Source of the DNA: Pirellula staleyi DSM 6068
GTDB taxonomy: Bacteria; Planctomycetota; Planctomycetia; Pirellulales; Pirellulaceae
Length of the DNA: 64,000 nt
Assembly (NCBI GenBank): GCA_945875845.1
Contig: CAMCMB010000037.1
Location: forward strand, 1 to 64,000
Direction: 5' to 3'
Part shown: one piece after another, positions 59,611 to 64,000 of the stretch
How the letters are laid out: each line of letters starts with the position of its first letter
Position numbering within the stretch: the stretch's first letter is position 1
Position numbers and translations under genes: made by a program
The notes under the pieces: model-generated
Told to the model about the DNA's origin: nothing
What the model saw: only the letters and a program-made list of their open reading frames with translations
Databases searched by the model: none

Positions 59611-60594
59611 TCATCCGTTTCGAATTCTTATGATCTGCTCTTCGATCGAGGGCGACTGCCACGATTGAACGCAGTATGCCCGCATTTCTCCCTGCAACCG
59701 TATTTCACTAGCTATCTTCTCGGCTTGTTCGCGGGTTGTGCACAAACAAAATCTAGCCGAACCGCTCCCGGACAGGCACTGACCGTGATGGTCGTATCGG
59801 TTGATCTGCCTTCTCGACCGATCGATCCAATCTGTTGTGCCCTCCGCAGCCTGTTCCAGCCGATTCGTAAGCGTTTCGCCAATGGTTTTTATATTCCCTT
59901 GCTCGAGAGCTTGGATAAGTTTATCCGGATTGGCCAACACGCGGGGCGATGGTTCGAGTCGCAACGCGTCAAAGACTTCTTTCGTGCCGCACCCTCGCGG
60001 CGGATGTACCACGACCAAATGCAGCGGTTTCTTGCATTGCAAGCTTTCGATTTTTTCTCCTCGGCCTGTGCATCTCGCCAGCCAAAAGCCGTCGCGATGG
60101 GACTCGAGGAAAAAATTAACGTCGCTTCCAAGTTCGCTTGCAACCGTCGAAAATTGATCCAATTTCAGATGCTCCGTCCATAACAAGGTACCGAGAACGA
60201 GTGCCGCAGCAGCATCAGCGCTTCCGCCACCCAGTCCTGCCATGGCAGGTACGTGTTTGATCAGACGGATATTTGCGCCGTAATGGGGCTGTCCCAAAAA
60301 AACGCGGAACCGTTCCAACGCCCGTAAAATCAAATTGCTTTGGTCGGCGGGAATTGCCCACGCCAGATCCTCTTCATCAAGATTTTGACAGGAACGCTCT
60401 GGCAGTTCGACACTGAGAAGCAGTCGTCCATCATCTCGATGGCTAATCTCCAACTCGTCAGCGAGTGAGACCGCCATCATCACGGTATCAAGCGAATGAT
60501 AGCCATCTACTCTCTTGCCCAACACTTCCAAGAACAAGTTCACTTTGCATGGGACCGTGACTCGAAATCCGTCTTTAGACCTTTCGACGATCAT
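59611..60594 (-). CDS. ispE: 4-diphosphocytidyl-2-C-methyl-D-erythritol kinase
   Basis: VPCKVNLFLEVLGKRVDGYHSLDTVMMAVSL; HVPAMAGLGGGSADAAAALV (GHMP motif). Confidence 0.94.
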   Translation of the reverse strand: MIVERSKDGFRVTVPCKVNLFLEVLGKRVDGYHSLDTVMMAVSLADELEISHRDDGRLLLSVELPERSCQNLDEEDLAWAIPADQSNLILRALERFRVFLGQPHYGANIRLIKHVPAMAGLGGGSADAAAALVLGTLLWTEHLKLDQFSTVASELGSDVNFFLESHRDGFWLARCTGRGEKIESLQCKKPLHLVVVHPPRGCGTKEVFDALRLEPSPRVLANPDKLIQALEQGNIKTIGETLTNRLEQAAEGTTDWIDRSRRQINRYDHHGQCLSGSGSARFCLCTTREQAEKIASEIRLQGEMRAYCVQSWQSPSIEEQIIRIRNG

Positions 60595-60831
60595 GGATTG
60601 AATGTGACTTGATTTCCTAGGTGTCGGGCGATGCTAACTCTTCTCCCAATGTACGGCCTTTGCGCAGTCTGGTCAATCGACCACGGCTTTTGGCAAGAGT
60701 GGAAAAGAAGAGGGCCTTAAGCACGAGCGGCCCCGGATTGAACCCGGACGGAAATCCCACATGGGGGGACATGGGACACTGCTGCTTGCGCAGACCGTTT
60801 CGCCCGTTTCGCCCCTTCCCCCCGGGGCTAC

Positions 60832-60953
60832 GCCTGCTTGTTGTTGACCTAACGGTACGACGGACTTCCTAGTCCGTCGAATTCTCCATTGACCGACTTG
60901 GAAGTCCGTCGTACCGCCTTTACCCAAACAACGACTTCACTACATCAACAGCC
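60832..60953. repeat. Dispersed composite hairpin repeat, family A copy 4
   Basis: gcttgttgttgacctaacggtacgacggacttcctagtccgtcgaattctccattgaccgacttggaagtccgtcgtaccg...cactacatcaacagcc. Confidence 0.87.
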
Positions 60954-60974
60954 TGCGGAAGGGAACAATGACCC

Positions 60975-61355
60975 TTACTGCTTTATCTCGATGGGATAAT
61001 CGGCTTCGGTCCAGCTTCGCCAGCCGCCATCGACACTTACTACGTTTCGATATCCCATTCGTTGTAGGTTGTCGGCAGCCAAGGCAGATCGAAATCCCCC
61101 ACCGCAGTAGAGCAGGATTTCCTGGTTTGGGTCTGGAACTACGGTTTCGATGTCCCTTTCGATAATGCCTTTGCTCAGATGAATGGCATTGGGAATGTGT
61201 CCTGCCATAAATTCGCTATCTTCGCGCACATCCACCAAGGTCAGCGTTTCGCCTTGATCCATGCGTGTTTTCAGTTCTTGGATCGTGCACTCTTGAATGC
61301 GAGCTTTCGTTTCGTTAGCGATTGCTAGAAACCTTGGTGAATGTTGTTTGGCCAT
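60975..61355 (-). CDS. Rhodanese-like domain protein
   Basis: LTLVDVREDSEFMAGHIPNAIHLSKG, ILLYCGGGFRSALAADNLQRMGYRNVVSVDGGW. Confidence 0.93.
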   Translation of the reverse strand: MAKQHSPRFLAIANETKARIQECTIQELKTRMDQGETLTLVDVREDSEFMAGHIPNAIHLSKGIIERDIETVVPDPNQEILLYCGGGFRSALAADNLQRMGYRNVVSVDGGWRSWTEADYPIEIKQ

Positions 61356-61564
61356 AATCTTGTTGGGATGGAGGGACTGGGATGAATTGCATTTGTATAT
61401 TCGAAAATAACTTGAATTTTTTTGCAACAGGGTGGAGAAACCGCTCAGTCGTTGCCGATCGTAGTGCTGTGGCGAGGTGCCTTCCGAAACAGCGTGCGAA
61501 ATTGCGTCGATCGGAAGTCTTCGTCGAGTGTCCGACCAAAGGGATTTCTCTTCGGTTTAGTATC

Positions 61565-61841
61565 TATGGAACCCCCTTCCCCAGCGAACACTTCGTTGGG
61601 ACATTCGTTTTCAGCATGTTTTGGTTGCATCGCTTTATCGACCACGATCCTTCTTGGTCTTTTAAGCGGTGAAACGACAGAATCCATCTTGACTCGATGC
61701 CTGATCTTAACTGCAACCTTTGCAGCAATGGGTTGGTTGTTTGGGCAAATTGCGGATTCTGTCATCAGGCAAAGTGTGGAAATGAATGATCGGGGCAAGT
61801 TCGAAAAGATACGTGAGAAGCGGAAGAATACGGAAGATTAG
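61565..61841 (+). CDS. Small two-TM hypothetical protein
   Basis: MEPPSPANTSLGHSFSACFGCIALSTTILLGLL...LILTATFAAMGWLFGQIADSVIRQ; upstream of the fliA-like sigma gene; start uncertain (ORF opens at 61422). Confidence 0.5.
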
Positions 61842-62165
61842 TTGGTTTTGAGACGTTGCTCCTCGCGCTTTCAGTACTCCGGAGAGTTGGAAGTCCGAAC
61901 GATAGGCAATCTAGCAAAGACAGCGAGTGATCCATGTAATTCTTTGCTCAATTGATGTGGAATTAACAGTTCCAAGTCGGTAGAGTCCGCCTCCCAGGAC
62001 ACAAGCCGCAATGTCAATCAGGACGATTGACGGCGTGGAAGTGTGTTACAAACGGAATGGTTGCACACATTGCTTCGCTTGCGGAGCATACCAGGTTACA
62101 CGATTCATTGATTCCCTGTGCCCCAGGGAGTCATTGCCCTTGCCATGTCAGTCACGGAGGTTCGG

Positions 62166-62951
62166 ATGGCGACGACCGTAGCATCGAACATCGACATTGT
62201 TGATGTATGGAATAAATACAAAGCGGATTCAACAAGCGTCGATTTGAGGAATATTCTCATTGAGCGCTACATGCCTCTTGTTCGTTTCAATGGCGAACGG
62301 CTTAGAGCTAAACTACCAGAGGGGGTCGAACTCGACGACCTTGTCAGCGCTGGCATCTTTGGCTTGATGGATGCAATCGATGCGTTCGATTTGGAGCGAG
62401 GTGTCAAGTTTGAGACCTACTGCGTACCTCGAATACGCGGAGCAATGCTCGACGAATTGCGAACGATGGACTGGGTGCCGCGATTGGTGCGCAGCAAGGC
62501 AAGCAAGTTAAACGAAGCCACAAAGCTTCTCGAAGCCAAGTACGGTCGCGCTCCAAGCACCCACGAAATCTCCCAATTCATGGGTATTTCGATCGATGAA
62601 CTGGAAAAGATGAAAAGCGACGCCTCCGCGGTCGGCTTGGTTTCACTCAACAAGAAGTGGTACGAGACCGACAGCTACAAAGACGTTCGCGAGATCGATG
62701 TCCTGGAAGACAAACGCAGCGAAGATCCGACTCGCCGGGTGAACAAGAGCGACCTCATGCGATTGGTCACCAAAGGCCTAAACCGCAACGAACGCCTCAT
62801 CATCATTCTCTATTATTACGAGGAATTGACGATGAAGGAAATTGGCGCAACGCTCGATCTGAGCGAAAGCCGGGTTAGCCAAATGCACACGAGTATCGTG
62901 CAGCGACTTCAAGAGCAATTAGGGCGGCATCGCCCGGAATTTGGGACCTAG
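62166..62951 (+). CDS. fliA: FliA/WhiG-type sigma factor
   Basis: LVRFNGERLRAKLPEGVELDDLVSAGIFGLMDAIDAFDLERGVKFETYCVPRIRGAMLDELRTMDWVPR; YYYEELTMKEIGATLDLSESRVSQMHTSIVQRLQEQL. Confidence 0.94.
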   Translation: MATTVASNIDIVDVWNKYKADSTSVDLRNILIERYMPLVRFNGERLRAKLPEGVELDDLVSAGIFGLMDAIDAFDLERGVKFETYCVPRIRGAMLDELRTMDWVPRLVRSKASKLNEATKLLEAKYGRAPSTHEISQFMGISIDELEKMKSDASAVGLVSLNKKWYETDSYKDVREIDVLEDKRSEDPTRRVNKSDLMRLVTKGLNRNERLIIILYYYEELTMKEIGATLDLSESRVSQMHTSIVQRLQEQLGRHRPEFGT

Positions 62952-63187
62952 CATTGGATCAAAGCTCCCTCATTAAGGTTGCTACGCTCGGACCATTCTG
63001 TCTCCAAGGCTGTGATTCCGTGAATCGTTAGAAAATCACAGACTATGCGCAGGACGAGCTTAGCTCCCGACCAAGCTGCGAAAGGGCGAAAAAATGCGTG
63101 GGTCACCAACATTGGGCTCGCCCTCTGTCGCTATACTGGTTGAGTGGACCGGCGCAAGTCAAACGGCACTCACTCTGGTGAATCGGC

Positions 63188-63499
63188 ATGACGAACAGAA
63201 AGCCTGCTCAACTCGAATTCACGGATTGTCTTGGATGTGGCAAGCGCGTTGCAACGAGCGCAACACTCTGCCGGCATTGCAACACAGTCAGACTTCCTGT
63301 CGGGGCAATCAAGCGAAAGAATGACGACGACGACGACTTGGAGTCGCACGCTGCACTAGGTTACGGCGGATATGACAGTTACGATCTCGATGAGGAAGAA
63401 GTCGATACAACAAAGAGCCAAAAGAACCTCTGGTGGTATGTGGCTTGGATGTTGGTCGTCGTCTTTCTGCTCAGCGTGTTGGTCCCGTGGTGGCTTTGA
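63188..63499 (+). CDS. Small zinc-ribbon, single-TM protein
   Basis: DCLGCGKRVATSATLCRHCNTVRLP; acidic linker; C-terminal TM WWYVAWMLVVVFLLSVLVPWW. Confidence 0.7.
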   Translation: MTNRKPAQLEFTDCLGCGKRVATSATLCRHCNTVRLPVGAIKRKNDDDDDLESHAALGYGGYDSYDLDEEEVDTTKSQKNLWWYVAWMLVVVFLLSVLVPWWL

Positions 63500-63541
63500 C
63501 ACCACTCGTCAGCCTGCAAAGAATGTCTAGAATTCGGTTTT

Positions 63542-64000
63542 ATGGTAGGTGAATTCAAAAGCAACGATTTGCAGGCGACCGTTGACGAACTGCGCCGGCA
63601 ATACAACGAACTCGCGGAGTTAGCTGGTTCGTTGGCACATGAGATCAAGAATCCGCTTTCCGTAATTCACATGAATTCGGAGTTGCTCTGCGAAGAGCTT
63701 GAGGAAATCCAATGGCCGGGGCAACGCCGAGCGATTGCAAAAGTGGACATGATTCGCCAACAGTGCAATCGACTCGAAAACCTGCTTCGGGATTTCTTGC
63801 GATTTGCCCGAATGCGCGATCTCGACATGACTCCGGGCTCGTTGAACGACAACATCGAAGCCGTGCTTCGTCTCTATCAAGCTCAAGCAGACCGATCGTG
63901 TATTCGGCTTCAAAAGTACCTTGACCCCAATTTGCCGCATATCATGCTGCATAGCGATTCTCTCCAAGCTGCTTTGCTCAATCTCGTCAAAAATGCGCTC
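63542..64000 (+). CDS. Sensor histidine kinase (truncated at window edge)
   Basis: Translated by hand: MVGEFKSNDLQATVDELRRQYNELAELAGSLAHEIKNPLSVIHMNSELL...SLQAALLNLVKNAL; H-box and N-box motifs; missing from ORF track because no stop is in the window. Confidence 0.92.
   Translation, partial: MVGEFKSNDLQATVDELRRQYNELAELAGSLAHEIKNPLSVIHMNSELLCEELEEIQWPGQRRAIAKVDMIRQQCNRLENLLRDFLRFARMRDLDMTPGSLNDNIEAVLRLYQAQADRSCIRLQKYLDPNLPHIMLHSDSLQAALLNLVKNAL

Noticed and set aside
1-64000. tRNA, rRNA, prophage, complete IS or restriction-modification/defence islands
   Set aside because: No supporting sequence was recognised; tRNAscan-SE, Infernal and ISEScan would be needed to rule them out.

Overview
This 64 kb window looks like a chromosomal segment from a planctomycete of the Rhodopirellula/Pirellulaceae type. 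Evidence for that: a DUF1549/DUF1553 + DUF1501 + WD40 cassette, a PVC-type haem-binding protein, a PmoA-like (DUF6807) protein, a DUF1080 protein, and many dispersed intergenic hairpin repeats. About 40 genes can be supported. They include nagB, a Ski2-like helicase, accB/accC, two sigma-54 activators, an envelope/glycan block (GT2, epimerase, ExeA-like ATPase, lolD/lolE-like ABC), a NfeD-like protein, a Tex-like S1 protein, comEC, rpoD-like sigma, NUDIX, corA, a uvrA paralogue, spoVG-ispE, fliA-like sigma and a truncated histidine kinase at the right edge. No rRNA, tRNA, CRISPR array, prophage or intact IS was identified by eye. Points most worth a second look: (1) an ABC-exporter-like protein in which the Walker A, Q-loop, signature, Walker B and H-loop motifs all appear lost; (2) a SpoVG with a zinc ribbon inserted in its conserved core, next to ispE; (3) several families of dispersed hairpin repeats, including one with a perfect 15-bp terminal inverted repeat that seems to have inserted into another palindromic repeat with a candidate 5-bp target duplication; (4) a NfeD-like protein with two ClpP-like domains that both lack the expected Ser; (5) a Tex-like protein with an RGG-like tail; (6) a prion-like/FUS-like S/Y/Q/N-rich protein. 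All assignments are by reading the sequence; no database search was run.
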